Source: Prorocentrum cordatum (Eukaryota > Sar > Dinophyceae > Prorocentrales > Prorocentraceae). From it: a stretch of 64,000 nucleotides of DNA. The stretch covers positions 77,001 through 141,000 of the forward strand of contig CAUYUJ010017842.1 of NCBI GenBank assembly GCA_963575745.1, in the 5' to 3' direction. Within the stretch, counting starts at the first letter, position 1; the number at the start of each line of letters is the position of its first letter. The notes beneath the pieces are model-generated. The model ran no database searches. It saw only the letters and a program-made list of their open reading frames with translations, and had not been told where the DNA came from. Made by a program: the position numbers and the translations under genes. Shown one piece after another: positions 1 through 11,575 of the stretch.

Positions 1-715
1 CGGCCCAAGGCAGTCCCGAAACGTGTTGAACAAAAAAGCCCAACAGGCTTCCAAAACGGTCCAAGTGAGCCCAGAGTCGCTGACACACCGCCCCAACACG
101 CCCAAGATGGCCCCGAAACGGCCCAAGAACGCTCCAAGACGCTTCAAGAGGTTCTAACAGGCTTACCGAAATGCCCCCAAGAGGGTCAAATCTTCAAATT
201 CCGTGGGGGAAACATGCAATTGGGCAAAAGCATTGGTTCGCTTTTCCGATTATCCCAAACAACCGGAGACACCCCGAAGACCGCCTTAACGCTGCCCGTG
301 CGGGCCCCAACAGGGTCCAAAACAGCCCAAGAGGGCGCCCAGGACGGCCCAAAAACGCCCCAACACGGCCCCAGGAGAGGGCCAATATGGGCAGCACGGA
401 CAGAACAAGCCTTCCGCTCCAAGACGCCCTTGGGAGACCCCAGGAGGCCTCCGAAAGGCTCCCAAGATGCCCCAAGAGGCCACCAACGGTCCGAAAAACA
501 CCCCCCAAGGGCCCCCCCAAAAATCCCAACGCGGCACAAAGGGTCCAAGACGTCCCCCAAGAGTTCGAGCATTTTCTCCATGAAGCCGCCAGAGTCCTCC
601 TACGACATGCTTGCGAACACCCAAGTCAGCTCAGCCCAAGAACGCTCCAAGACGCCCAGAGGTCTGGACCCCTTTTCCAAGGGACTGGGTTTTCATTATG
701 TGTCGACTTGAACTG
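1..715. repeat. GC-rich CCAAGA(G/C)G short-motif repeat block
   Basis: CAAGA or CAAGG recurs every 10-13 bases, separated by C- and G-rich spacers, with many substitutions. Both strands are open in several frames, as expected of stop-poor repeat DNA. Blocks of the same kind recur near 26340, 35200, 51420, 58405 and 61400. No gene is recognised here. Confidence 0.7.
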
Positions 716-922
716 ACGCTTGTTCTCGAACGCATAACGCGCGTTATGGGGCCTCCAACCCATCCACCCACTTGTTAGATAACATGATGCCCCCCTTTGC
801 AGCAACGCTTAATGTGTAGCGCGCAGGTATGCTGTTCGTAGTGTGCGCGAAACGTGTCCCTAGAGGCCCTTAAGAGGCCCCACGAGGTCCCAAAGAGGCC
901 CAACAAGAGGCACCCAAAACAT
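716..922. other. No recognisable gene
   Basis: Mixed unique sequence between the short-motif block and the GC-rich inverted-repeat element. I see no exon or RNA signature. Confidence 0.4.
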
Positions 923-1101
923 ACTCCGAGTTTCTTAAAAAGCGTCGGTGGGGCGTCACCCCCGCCGACCCCTCCACATCGACCCCCGTCGCGGGCAGCC
1001 ACCGCGCGCCGAAGGCGCTCCGACCCCCGTCGCGGCGCGACGACGAGGCGAGGTTGGCCCCCGTCGGGGGTACCCCCCACACTTATTAAGACACCCAGAG
1101 T
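923..1101. mobile_element. GC-rich TIR element (family 2), copy 1
   Basis: The ends are imperfect inverted repeats: ACTCCGAGTTTCTTAA on the left and, read inward on the other strand, ACTCTGGGTGTCTTAA on the right. Each is followed by G-rich then C-rich runs. The interior carries GACCCCCGTCGCGG twice and a palindrome GGGGGTACCCCC. A second copy lies at 42376-42529. It has no coding capacity, so it is likely non-autonomous. I see no clear target duplication. Confidence 0.65.
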
Positions 1102-1130
1102 GCCGGTACAAAGCAAAGGATCGCCTAGCC

Positions 1131-1230
1131 TATCGTGGAGTCGCAGCTTTGCATGGCATGGCATGGCACGGCACAGCACGATATTGCTAACCGTGTCTGC
1201 GCATATCACAGTACGGGTCAGCATGCCATA
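1131..1230. repeat. Decaying GCATG/GCACG pentamer repeat
   Basis: GCATGGCATGGCATGGCAC-type pentamers, continuing in weaker form through the duplicated segments on either side and again near 4360-4530. Confidence 0.55.
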
Positions 1231-1692
1231 GCATTGCATTCCATAGCAGTGCCCAGCACCGCACGCCATGACGTAACATTTCCTAGCATGGCATTGTATC
1301 TCATGACGCATCGGGGCGTACTACGGCATTCCAGTGCACATAAATGATCGAACAGCACCATATTGCTCTGCGCAATAGTAAACATACTTCCTGCACATAT
1401 CACACCCCCGTTGTTGTTCTTACTGTCGTCCTGTTTATTCTCGCCTAGCAGCTCATAACATGGCATAGCATTGCATTGCATTGCATCTCATTGCATAGCC
1501 TGGCATTCCGTGTCTGTTCATACCATGTAATGCGGTAGCAGCGCTCTTCATAGGAAACATAACAGGATATGGCTCAGCGTATCATCCCATACATTATCAT
1601 ATAATTTCACAGCACAGCATGGCGTGGCATGCACTGCGCACTGTAGAGTATATCATGTTACAGCATTCCATACTGCATCGTGGTATTGCGCT
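1231..1692 (+). repeat. Segmental direct duplication, copy 1
   Basis: This stretch aligns in the same order to 2301-2757, including the landmarks CATGACGTAACATTTCC, CCGTTGTTGTTCTTACTGTC and GCACTGTAGA. The copies are close but carry scattered substitutions and small indels. No credible coding frame is preserved in both. Confidence 0.8.
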
Positions 1693-2300
1693 TATTGTTT
1701 GAGCCGGACAGGGTTTTGTTTTGATGGGAGAGCACGCTCCTGCTGCCTAGTGTCCTCTTCCTCGTCCACAGCGTTCTAGCAGCCGCTTCCCATGTCGCCT
1801 CCCAGATGTTCTGAAGATCTTTGGGGAGGGGGACGTGCAGGGATGAGGATCCAGGGAGTCCTTATCGAGGCTCGAAGCTTCGAACCAGTTTGGCGTTCTT
1901 GTTTGAAAGTTTGAACGCAGCGAGCCGCAAACTTGCTGTGGCGCAGCTGGGCTGTTGCAGGCCCATTTCCTGGACTCGCTGGTTTATTGTTTGACTCGTT
2001 GCCTGCTGTTCCTCATCATTGGCCTCTCGTTCTTGCCCCTGTCCCGTTTCTTCTCTGCTCCCTCTTCGTCCTCTTCATCTTCTTCATTCTACCAATGCCA
2101 TACCCGCCAGCATGCAACGCGCATTTTCGATGCGAGGTGGGTCAGGACATCGCGGGAGAAAGCGTGATCAGTTATCACCCGAGCTGCTTAGAGACAAGGG
2201 AGCACCAATACGGCCATAGACGACCCCCCAAGAGTCTCCACAATTCTGCAAATTCCCTCCTCTCTTCTTCTCGCGGTATTGCCCCTCCGCTGCCTTAGCA
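1693..2300. other. Spacer between duplicated segments; no gene recognised
   Basis: Unique sequence with pyrimidine-rich runs near 2046-2090. Open frames are short and resemble nothing I recognise. Confidence 0.4.
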
Positions 2301-2757
2301 TCGCATTGCATTCCACAACAGTGCCCAGCACTGCGCGTCATGACGTAACATTTCCTAGCATGGCATTGCATCTCATGACACACCAAGGCGTACTGCGGCA
2401 TTCCAGTGCACATAAAATGATCGAACAACACCATACTGCTCTGCGCAATAGTAAACATATATCCTGCAAATATCACACCCCCGTTGTTGTTCTTACTGTC
2501 GTCCTGTTTATTCTCGCCTAGCACCTCATAACATGGCATAGCATTGCATTTCATTGCGTAGCCCGGCATGCCGTGTCTGTGCATGCCATGTAACGCGGTA
2601 ACAGCGTTCTTCACAGGACACATAGCATGCTATGGCTCAGTGTATTACCCAATATATGTTCATAGCATGTCATTGCACAGCAAAGCATGGCATGCATTGC
2701 GCACTGTAGATTATATCATGTTATTGGATTGCATACTGCATCGTGCCATTGCGCTTC
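2301..2757 (+). repeat. Segmental direct duplication, copy 2
   Basis: Partner of 1231-1692, offset by about 1.07 kb. It also contains degraded CATGG/CATTG pentamers. Confidence 0.8.
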
Positions 2758-3330
2758 ACAGCGTAGCATGGTGTATCATGGCATTCCAGAGCATAGACCA
2801 TAGTTTTGCCTTGGCCACAGCTTGGTGACAGATCACCAGTCGACTGGTCGATGAGAGCGGAGGAGGAGGAATGAGGAAGAGGCGGGAGGAAACAGAGAAT
2901 GTTGACCTCATTATTCATGACCGCCTTTTTGTCTCAATGCGGTCAGCAATCGAGCAGCTAGAACCCAAGCGCACGTGAAACGCGCGCGAGGGTTCTATGT
3001 GTAGATATTTATGTATATTATGTGGACGATCCTGGGGGCAGGGCTCCATCGAGCTGCCCCTCTTGTGCGTTTCCGAGTTCCCTGCATTGGGGGCATGTGA
3101 GAGGGATGGCCCCTAAACGCTTTACACGGGCACCAAGGGGACCCCGAAGAGGGCCCCAGGATGCCCAAATCATATATTTTCTGTTGTTTTTGAAAGTGTT
3201 AGCGTTCTCGTTTTTACGGCCTTCTCATGCTCCACGAGGGGACGGCTGCGTGCAGTAGTGAACGCAAGCATGTCTGAATTTATTTTAAGCATCACGGCGC
3301 TGTCTATGGCCTGCTATGTATGTATGTATG
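2758..3330. other. No recognisable gene
   Basis: Unique DNA. It includes a short CAAGA-type patch near 3130-3165. No exon or RNA gene is supported. Confidence 0.4.
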
Positions 3331-3568
3331 TCATTATCATCATCATCAGCGGAAGCATCAGCATCATCATCAGCATCACCTTCACTATCATCATAAGTAT
3401 CATTTTTCGTCATATCATCACCATTGCCACCATCGCCACCACCATCATCATCAGCATCATCATTATCATCATCGTCGTCATCATCATCAACGTCATCATC
3501 ATCATCATCATCATCAGCATCATCATCATCATTATCATCATCATCATCATCGTCGGCGTCGTCGTCCT
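3331..3568. repeat. (ATC/CAT)n trinucleotide array
   Basis: Imperfect CATCAT array with GTC and AGC variants. The poly-Ile, poly-Ser and poly-His frames are artefacts of the repeat. Confidence 0.9.
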
Positions 3569-3801
3569 TTTTCTGCTACCCGATGCTCCTCCGCCCCCTT
3601 CCCCTCCGACTCCCTATCCTCTCTGCTCTTGCTGCTGTTGCTGCCCCTTCCCGTCTCCACAATTACACAATATGAATACTACTACGTATCCTCTCTCCCC
3701 TGATGACTTCCGGAAGATGTCCGGCCCCCATCCGCGTATTGTTTTTAACGCAAAAGATTCCCAGGAATTGGGTTTTCGCGTGGTTGTTTTTTCAAAATGT
3801 T

Positions 3802-3985
3802 GCTCCCGTTGAAGCGCGGGCCTCATTTTCGGGATTCCGCTCATTCCAAATCGTGCTGCTGCTGCAGCGTTGGCCTTACCTCCGCGCTTCCGCTCGTTCC
3901 GAATCGTGCTCCTGTAGCGCTGGCCTCATTCTGCGCTTCCGCTCGTTCCGGATCGTGCTCCCGCTGCAGCGCGGGCGTCATCGTT
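3802..3985. repeat. About 52-bp tandem repeat, 3.5 copies
   Basis: Units begin at 3802, 3855, 3908 and 3957. Each runs from GCTCC or GCTGC through a GGCCT block to TTCCGCTCGTTCC(G/A)(A/G)ATCGT. Spacing is 53, 53 and 49 bases. Confidence 0.75.
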
Positions 3986-4960
3986 TCCAGTGCCATGCCA
4001 CGAAATGCAAGGCAATGCTATGTGGTGTTCCGCTGTGCGGTGCCATGCCCAAAAATCAAAAAAATGCCCCCCCCGAAACAACCATCGGAAGTGATTCCAC
4101 ATTCGGTGTCGATTCGTTGATGCTTTGGGTCGCAGAAGCCCCCCCCTTTTGGCGCGTCGTCGTTTTCAGGAAGTATCAAGCGGGAGCCCAGTTTCTGCTT
4201 TGAGAAGGCGATGTTGAAAGCAGAGCCAGCTGGTGCTCTCCGTCAGCCCCGCCTTGTGTAGAACGTCTCGGGGAGCCCAAGGAGGTAGACATGGAGCCAC
4301 GACTCCAGACCGGCCCAGACCCCTCGAAGACGATCCACTTACCCTCCAAGGAACCCGGCGCCATGCCATGACATGTTGTGCGGTGTTGTGTTCTGTGCCG
4401 CTGTGCGATGCAATTCTTTGCGTTGCATTGCTTTGCGATTTTATTCTTCACTGCGCAACGCCACGCCGTGCTATGGTATGCTACGCTCTCTCGTGCTCTT
4501 CTACGCCCTGCTATGCCGTTCCCTGCTATGACGATTATTGTCCTGCTCGACATCCGACTGTGAATAGAAGGGAGATCTACGCCATGGTAATGGATGGGAG
4601 GGAGGGGTAGGACGTCAAGTATGACGCGAGCGCAGCCAGCTCGTCCTCTCCTCCTGTGCCCCTTCGTCCTCTCCGCTCCCCATATGCCCCTGTCCCCTCC
4701 TGCCTGCATCTTTCTCCTCTCGCCTGGTGGTGCTCCTCCTCCTCCTCCTCCTCCTTGTCTCCTCTCTGGCTGCTGCTCGTCCTCCTCCTGTCTCCCGCCC
4801 CCTGCCCCACCTCTCCCTGCGCAGCGGGGCGGGCCCTGCAGTCGCAGCCGTCCTGGCCGCCGCCCGCTCCCCGCCTTCAGGAGCGCTGAGCTCGAGCGAG
4901 CGGCCAAGGGCGCTGGGGAGGACTTGGTCGGGCGCACGACGGGCGCCAGTGGCGTCTTTC
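3986..4960. other. No recognisable gene; pentamer-rich patch inside
   Basis: 4360-4530 is rich in TGCGATGC and GCATTGC-like pentamers related to those at 1131-1230. 4620-4910 is C-rich with CCT runs. The open frames are low complexity. Confidence 0.4.
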
Positions 4961-4970
4961 CGACGACGCT

Positions 4971-5017
<47 letters not shown>

Positions 5018-5151
5018 TATCGTCGTCGTTATCGTCGTCGTTATCGTCATCGTTTCCGTCGCCGTCGCCGTCGTCATCGTGGTCGTCGTCGTCGTCGTCG
5101 CTTTCGTCGTCGTCGTCGTCGTCGTCGTCGACTCGGGTTCGTGAGTGTCCG

Positions 5152-5191
<40 letters not shown>

Positions 5192-5212
5192 TGCCGTTGC
5201 CTTCGTCGACAT

Positions 5213-5291
<79 letters not shown>

Positions 5292-5330
5292 TCGTCGTTG
5301 TTCGCCGCCGTCGCCGTCTTCGTCGCCGCC
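4961..5330. repeat. (TCG)n trinucleotide array
   Basis: Long GTC array with interspersed GCC and TTC triplets. It is followed within 10 bases by a GGA array, so the strand composition switches abruptly. Confidence 0.9.
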
Positions 5331-5339
5331 GGGGAAGGA

Positions 5340-5553
5340 TGAGGAGGAGGAGGAGGAGGAGGAGGAGGAGGAGGAGGAGGAGGAGGAGGAGGAGGAGATG
5401 AGGAGGAGGAGGGAGGGAGGAGGAGGAGGAGGAGGAGGAGGAGGAGGAGGAGAGAGAGGAGGAGGAGAGAGGAAGGAGGAGGAGGAGGAGGAGGAGGAGG
5501 ATGAGGAGGAGAGGAGGAGGAGGAGGAGGAGGAGGAGGAGGAGGAGGGGGAGA
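5340..5553. repeat. (GGA)n trinucleotide array
   Basis: Purine-only GGA tract with a few AGAG interruptions. Confidence 0.9.
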
Positions 5554-5784
5554 GACATCGGGGTTTTCATCCCCCCCTTCGACTTCACGTGCGTCTGCGG
5601 AAGGTCTCCTTGGCGCAATCGGGGCCTCTTCGACGGCGCCCAGTGTGCCCAGCTCCGGCGGGTGTCTCGCTTCGGCTCGCCCTCGGCGGCGGGGCCTCCT
5701 GCGCCGCCGCGACTGGGGGCCTCTCCGACCTGCCCGGGATCTGGCCGTCGGGCACGGGGCCGCAGTTTGGCCATGAAAGTTTTT
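5554..5784. other. GC-rich unique spacer
   Basis: Open in several frames on both strands with no recognisable motif. It leads directly into the composite satellite at a copy of ACCTAGCAGCTTGTTCTGAT. Confidence 0.3.
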
Positions 5785-5910
5785 TTACCTAGCAGCTTGT
5801 TCTGATAGGTTTCTAGTGGGGTCAAAAGAGAGCAGCAGATGACTCCACAGGGGGGTCTGGGCGGGTGCCGGACAGGGTGCCGCAGAAGTCGTTTTAAGCC
5901 AACAGTCACA

Positions 5911-6398
5911 CACTTCGTGCTCTTCGACCTCCCAGAACTCCATTCCCGGGCCACATTCTGAATGCCCGGAGCCAACTGTAGGCCACTTCGTGCTCTTCGA
6001 CTTCCCAGAACTCCATTCCCGGGCCACATTTCGAATGCCCGGAGCCAACTGTAGGCCACTTCGTGGTCTTCGAGTCCCCAGAACTCCATTCCCGGGCCAC
6101 ATTTTGAATGCCCGGAGCCAACTGTAGGCCACTTCGTGCTCTTCGAGTTCCCAGAACTCCATTCCCGGGCCACATTTTGGATGCCCGGGGCCAACTGTAG
6201 GCCACTTCGTGTTCTTCGAGGTCCCAGAACTCCATCGGGCCACATTTTGGATGCCCAGAGCCAACTGTAGGCCACTTCGTGGTCTTCGAGTTCCCAGAAC
6301 TCCATTCCCGGGCATGATTTTGAATGCCCGGAGCCAACTGTAGGCCACTTCGTGTTCTTCGAGTTCCCAGAACTCCATTCCCGGGCCACATTTTGAAT
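5911..6398. repeat. 73-bp tandem array, block 1 (7 units)
   Basis: Units start at 5911, 5984, 6057, 6130, 6203, about 6273 and about 6346. Each begins CACTTCGTG and contains CCGGGC, a 12-base spacer and GCCCGG, which can form a hairpin. On the minus strand the unit has no stop in any frame, so translations read through as a 73-residue periodic peptide. Confidence 0.9.
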
Positions 6399-6705
6399 GC
6401 TGAGGCAGGCTGATGCTGAGGCTGAGGCAGGCTGAGGCTGAGGCAGCAGCTGAGGCTGAGGCTGAGGCAGGCTGAGGCTGAGGCTGAGGCAGGCTGAGGC
6501 AGGCTGAGGCAGGCTGCAGGCTGAGGCTGAGGCTGAGGCTGAGGCTGAGGCTGATGCAGGCTGAGGCTGAGGCAGGCTGAGGCTGAGGCCGAGGCTGAAG
6601 GCAGACTGAGGCTGAGGCTGAAGCAGGCTGAGGCTGAGGCTGAGGCAGGCTGAGGCTGAGGCAGGCTGAGGCTGAGGCTGAGGCAGGCTGAGGCTGAGGC
6701 TGTGA
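6399..6705. repeat. (GGCTGA)n hexamer array, block 1
   Basis: GAGGCT/GAGGCAGGCT hexamers with occasional GATGCT and GGCCGA variants. It starts where the last 73-bp unit breaks after CATTTTGAATG. Confidence 0.85.
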
Positions 6706-6833
6706 CTGCGACTGCCGTTGCCACTGCGACTGTCATCGCGAATGCGACTACGACTGCGAGAACAGCACAATTCTACAATTGGATTCTCATCTGAATCTTA
6801 AGGGGAATGCTTCCAGATATGCTCCTACACATC

Positions 6834-6872
6834 GCTGTTAGGTTGCTTTGCCGGGATAATTTACCTAACAGC
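6834..6872. repeat. Hairpin of the composite module
   Basis: GCTGTTAGGT (6834-6843) pairs perfectly with ACCTAACAGC (6863-6872) across a 19-base loop containing TGCTTTGCCGGGATAAT. The same hairpin recurs at 7920-7959 and 9537-9583. One-arm or degraded versions lie near 5787, 10165, 11238 and 11709. The function is unknown. Confidence 0.75.
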
Positions 6873-6983
6873 TTGTTCTGATAGGTTTCTAGTGGGTCAA
6901 AAGAGAGCAGCAGATGACTCCACAGGGGGGTCTGGGCGGGTGCCGGACAGGGTGCCGCAGAAGTCGTTTTAAGCCAACAGTCA

Positions 6984-7475
6984 CACACTTCGTGCTCTTC
7001 GACCTCCCAGAACTCCATTCCCGGGCCACATTCTGAATGCCCGGAGCCAACTGTAGGCCACTTCGTGCTCTTCGACTTCCCAGAACTCCATTCCCGGGCC
7101 ACATTTTGAATGCCCGGAGCCAACTGTAGGCCACTTCGTGGTCTTCGAGTCCCCAGAACTCCATTCCCGGGCCACATTTTGAATGCCCGGAGCCAACTGT
7201 AGGCCACTTCGTGCTCTTCGAGTTCCCAGAACTCCATTCCCGGGCCACATTTTGAATGCCCGGAGCCAACTGTAGGCCACTTCGTGGTCTTCGAGTTCCC
7301 AGAACTCCATTCCCGGGCAGATTTTGGATGCCCGGAGCCAACTGTAGGCCACTTCGTGGTCTTCGAGTTCGCAGAACTCCATTCTTGGGCATGATTTTGA
7401 ATGCCCGGAGCCAACTGTAGGCCACTTCGTGTTCTTCGAGTTCCCAGAACTCCATTCCCGGGCCACATTTTGAAT
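6984..7475. repeat. 73-bp tandem array, block 2 (7 units)
   Basis: Near-identical to block 1 in unit order, with the same variant units. One unit has lost the CCACA after GGGC (near 7317). Confidence 0.9.
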
Positions 7476-7790
7476 GCTGAGGCAGGCTGATGCTGAGGCT
7501 GAGGCAGGCTGAGGCTGAGGCAGGCTGAGGCTGAGGCCGAGGTTGAAGGCAGACTGAGGCTGAGGCTGAAGCAGGCTGAGGCTGAGGCTGAGGCAGGCTG
7601 AGGCTGAGGCTGCAGGCTGATGCTGAGGCAGGCTGAGGCTGAGGCTGAGGCTGATGCAGGCTGAGGATGAGGCAGCTGAGGCTGACGCCGAGGCTGAAGG
7701 CAGACTGAGGCTGAGGCTGAAGCAGGCTGAGGCTGAGGCTGAGGCAGGCTGAGGCTGAGGCAGGCTGAGGCTGAGGCAGGCTGAGGCTGT
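7476..7790. repeat. (GGCTGA)n hexamer array, block 2
   Basis: Follows block 2 directly and ends in GTGACTGTGACTGCCGTTGC, like the other hexamer blocks. Confidence 0.85.
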
Positions 7791-7919
7791 GACTGTGACT
7801 GCCGTTGCCACTGCGACTGTCATCGCGAATGCGACTACGACTGCGAGAACAGCAGAATTCTACAACTGGATTCTCATTTGAATCTTAAGGGGAATGCTTC
7901 CAGATATGCTCCTACACAT

Positions 7920-7959
7920 CGCTGTTAGGTTGCTTTGCCGGGATTTTTACCTAACAGCG
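7920..7959. repeat. Hairpin of the composite module
   Basis: CGCTGTTAGGT and ACCTAACAGCG form an 11-bp stem. The outer C-G pair is compensatory relative to the other copies. Confidence 0.7.
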
Positions 7960-8070
7960 AAGACTGATAGGTTTCTAGTTGACTCAAAAGAGCTCACAGA
8001 TCACTCCACAGGGGGGTCCGGGCGGGTGCCGGACAGGGTGCCGCAGAAGTCGTTTTAAGCAAACAGTCAC

Positions 8071-8487
8071 ACACTTCGTGCTCTTCGACCTCCCAGAACT
8101 CCATTCCCGGGCCACATTCTGAATGCCCGGAGCCAACTGTAGGCCACTTCGTGCTCTTCGACTTCCCAGAACTCCATTCCCGGGCCACATTTTGAATGCC
8201 CGGAGCCAACTGTAGGCCACTTCGTGCTCTTCGAGTCCCCAGAACTCCATTCCCGGGCCACATTTTGAATGCCCGGAGCCAACTGTAGGCCACTTCGTGC
8301 TCTTCGACTTCCCAGAACTCCATTCCCGGGCCACATTTTGAATGCCCGGAGCCAACTGTAGGCCACTTCGTGCTCTTCGAGTTCCCAGAACTCCATTCCC
8401 GGGTACATTTTGAATGCCCGGATCCAACTCTAGGCCACTTCGTGCTCTTCGACTTCCCAGAACTCCCATTCCTGGGCCACATTTTCA
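8071..8487. repeat. 73-bp tandem array, block 3 (6 units)
   Basis: Same unit as blocks 1 and 2. The last unit is cut after GGGCCACATTTTCAG, where a GGA block begins. Confidence 0.85.
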
Positions 8488-8489
8488 GC

Positions 8490-9525
8490 AGGGGCAAGAG
8501 CACGACGAGGAGGAGGACGAGCAAGACCAGGAGGACGAGGACGAGCAGGAGCAGGACGAGGAGCAGGAGGAGCAGGAGAAGAAGGACGAGCAGGAGGAGG
8601 AGGAGGACGAGCAGGAGGAGGAGGACGACCAGGAGGAGGAGGACGACCAGAAGAGGAGGAGGAGGAGGAGGGTTGGAGGGGGGGAGACTACCAGGAGGAG
8701 GAGATGAGGAGGATGAGGAAGGAGGAGGACGGAGGAGGAGGAAGAGGGAGGAGGAGGAGGAGGAGGAGGATGAAGAGGAGGAGGAGGAGGAGAGGAGGAG
8801 GAGGGAGGAGTAGGAGGAGAGGAGAGAGGAGTAATGAGGAGGAGGAGGGAGAGGAGGAGGAGAGGAGAGGAGTGAGGAGAGGAGGAGGACGAGGATGAGG
8901 AGGAGGAGGGGGGGTGGGAGAGTAAGCAAACCAGGAGGAGGAGAACGAGGACCAACCCACCACCGGAGGAGGAGGAGGAGGAGGAGGAGGAGGAGGAGGA
9001 GGAGGAGGAGGAGGAGGGGGAGAGAACATCACGAGGAGGAGGACGAGCAAGACGAGGAGGACGAGAACGAGGGCGACCAGGAAGAGGAGGAGGAGGAGGA
9101 GGAGGAGGAGGAGGGGAGGGGGAGGACTACCAGGAGGAGGAGGAGGAGGAGGAGGAGGAGGAAGAGGAGGAGGAGGACGAGGAGGAGGAGGAGGAGGAGG
9201 AGGACGAGGAGGAGGAGGGGGGGGGAGAGCACCAGGAGGAGGAGAACGAGGACCACCAGGAGGAGGAGGAGGAGGAGGAGGAGAGAGCACCAGGAGGAGG
9301 AGGACGAGCAAGACGAGGAGGACGAGAACGAGGACGAGCAGGAGGAAGAGGAGGAGGAGGAGGAGGAGGAGGAGGAGGAGCAGGAGAAAAATGATGATGA
9401 GGAGGAGGAGGAGGAGGAGGAGGAGGAGCAGGAGAAAGAGGACGAGCAGGAGGAGCACGAGGACGAGCAGGAGGAGGAGGAGGAGGACGAGCAGGAGGGG
9501 AGGGCGGCCGGCTGCCCCGGCCGGC
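8490..9525. repeat. (GGA)n block with GACGAG variants, copy 1
   Basis: Purine-rich block starting at GGGGCAAGAGCACGACGAGG and ending in GGCGGCCGGCTGCCCCGGCC. The block at 12285-13157 starts and ends the same way, so the two are duplicates. Glu/Arg/Gly or Leu/Ser/Pro homopolymer frames here are not genes. Confidence 0.85.
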
Positions 9526-9536
9526 TCCTACACATG

Positions 9537-9583
9537 GCTGTTAGGTTGCTTTGCCGGGATAATATCACTTTTTTACCTAACAG
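9537..9583. repeat. Hairpin of the composite module
   Basis: GCTGTTAGGT at 9537 and ACCTAACAGC at 9574, with a longer loop containing ATATCACTT. Confidence 0.7.
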
Positions 9584-9700
9584 CTTGTTCTGATAGGTTT
9601 CTAGTGGGGTCAAAAGAGAACAGCAGATGACTCCACAGGGGGGTCTGGGCGGGTGCCGGACAGTGTGCCGCAGAAGTCGTTTTAAGCCAACAGTCACACA

Positions 9701-10155
9701 CTTCGTGCTCTTCGACCTCCCAGAACTCCATTCCCGGGCCACATTCTGAATGCCCGGAGCCAACTGTAGGCCACTTCGTGCTCTTCGACTTCCCAGAACT
9801 CCATTCCCGGGCCTTTTTTTGAATGCCCGGAGCCAACTGTAGGCCACTTCGTGCTCTTCGAGTCCCCAGAACTCCACTCCCGGGCCACATTTTGAATGCC
9901 CGGAGCCAACTGTAGGCCACTTCGTGCTCTTCGAATTCCCAGAACTCCATTCCCGGGCCACATTTTGGATGCCCGGGGCCAACTGTAAGCCACTTCGTGT
10001 TCTTCGAGGTCCCAGAACTTCATTCTCGGGCCACATTTTGTGTGCCCAGAGCCAACTGTAGGCCACTTCGTGGTCTTCGAGTTCCCAGAACTCTATTCCT
10101 GGGCATGACCGGAGCCAACTGTAGGCCACTTCGTGTTCTTCGAATTCCCAGAACT
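9701..10155. repeat. 73-bp tandem array, block 4
   Basis: About six units, the last ones with internal deletions. Followed directly by another module start (ACCTGACAGCTTGTTCTG). Confidence 0.85.
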
Positions 10156-10284
10156 CCACATTTTACCTGACAGCTTGTTCTGATAGGTTTCTAATGGGGT
10201 CAAAAGAAAGCAGCAAATGACTCCACAGGGGGGTCTGGGCGGGTGCCGGACAGGGTGCCGCAGAAGTCGTTTTAAGCCAACAGT

Positions 10285-10785
10285 CACACATTTCGTGCTC
10301 TTCGACCTCCCAGAACTCCATTCCCGGGCCACATTCTGAATGCCCGGAGCCATCTGTAGGCCACTTCGTGCTCTTCGAGTCCCCAGAATTCTATTCCCGG
10401 GCCACATTTTGAATGCCCGGAGCCAACTGTAGACCACTTCGTGGTCTTCGAGTCCCCAGAACTCCATTCCCGGGCCACATTTTGAATGCCCGGAGCCAAC
10501 TGTAGGCCACTTCGTGGTCTTCGAGTTCCCAGAACTCCATTCCAGGGCCACATTTTTTTTTTGAGGGCCGGGCAACTGGAGGCCCCACTTTCGTGGTTTC
10601 GAGTTCCCAGAACTACATTCTGGGCCACATTTTGTTGCCAGAGCAAATGTAGCCACTTCGTGGTCTTTCGAGTTCCCAGAACTCCATTTTCCTGGGCATG
10701 ATTTTGAATGCCGGAGCCAACTGTAGGCCACTTCGTGTTTCTTCAAGTTCCAGGAACTCCATTCCAGGGCCAAACTTTTTGAATG
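10285..10785. repeat. 73-bp tandem array, block 5 (degraded)
   Basis: Seven units. The last three carry many small indels, so the array is older or less homogenised at this edge. Confidence 0.85.
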
Positions 10786-11105
10786 CTGAGGCAGGCTGAT
10801 GCTGGTGCAGGCTGAGGCTGAGGCTGGGGCTGATGCCGGCTGAGGCTGAGGCAGGCTGAGGCTGAGGCCGAGGCTGAAGGCAGACTGAGGCTGAAGCTGA
10901 AGCAGGCTGAGGCTGAGGCTGAGGCAGCTGAGGCTGAGGCTGAGGCAGGCTGATGCTGAGGCAGGCTGAGGCTGAGGCTGAGGCTGATTCAGGGTGAGGC
11001 TGAGGCAGGCTGAGGCTGAGGCCGAGGATGAAGGCAGACTGAGGCTGAGGCTGAGGCAGGATGAGGCTGAGGCTGAGGCAGGCTGAGGCAGATGCAGGCT
11101 GAGGC
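10786..11105. repeat. (GGCTGA)n hexamer array, block 3
   Basis: Same hexamer as blocks 1 and 2, with GGCTGATGC and GGCCGAGG variants. Confidence 0.85.
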
Positions 11106-11269
11106 TGTGACTGTGACTGCCGTTGCCACTGCGACTGTCATCGCGAATGCGACTACGACTGCGAGAACAGCAGAATTCTACACTGGATTCTCATCTGAAT
11201 CTTAAGGGGAATGCTTCCTGATTTGCTCCTACATATCGCTGTTTTAGGTTGCTTTGGGGGATAATTGAA

Positions 11270-11575
11270 TGCTGAGGCAGGCTGAGGCTGAGGCTGAGGC
11301 TGATGCAGGCTGAGGCTGAGGCAGCCTGAGGCTGACGCCGAGGCTGAAGGCAGACTGAAGCTGAGGCTGAAGCAGGCTGAGGCTGAGGCTGAGGCAGGCT
11401 GAGGCTGAGGCTGAGGCAGGCTGATGCTGAGGCAGGCTGAGGCTGAGGCTGAGGCTGATGCAGGCTGAGGCTGAGGCAGCCTGAGGCTGACGCCGAGGCT
11501 GAAGGCAGACTGAAGCTGAGGCTGATCAGGCTGAGGCTGAGGCTGAGGCAGGCTGAGGCTGAGGCAGGCTGAGGC
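11270..11575. repeat. (GGCTGA)n hexamer array, block 4
   Basis: Follows a module copy that lacks the 73-bp array (GTTTTAGGTTGCTTTGGGGG near 11239), so this composite unit has lost one of its parts. Confidence 0.85.

Noticed and set aside
4594-5805. Long Ser/Glu/Arg-rich open frames across triplet arrays
   Set aside because: They arise because CCT, TCG and GGA repeats have no stops; no complex sequence supports a protein.
5289-6770. 493-codon minus-strand frame
   Set aside because: It strings together GGA, unique, 73-bp and hexamer repeats; no continuous domain.
6834-6872. Rho-independent terminator
   Set aside because: The stem is followed by mixed sequence, it recurs as part of a satellite, and the window is eukaryotic.
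5911-8487. CRISPR-like array
   Set aside because: The 73-bp units are directly adjacent with no unique spacers.
8485-9593. Glu- and Leu-rich frames of 150-250 codons
   Set aside because: Both strands and several frames are open at once, which is what a pure purine tract produces.
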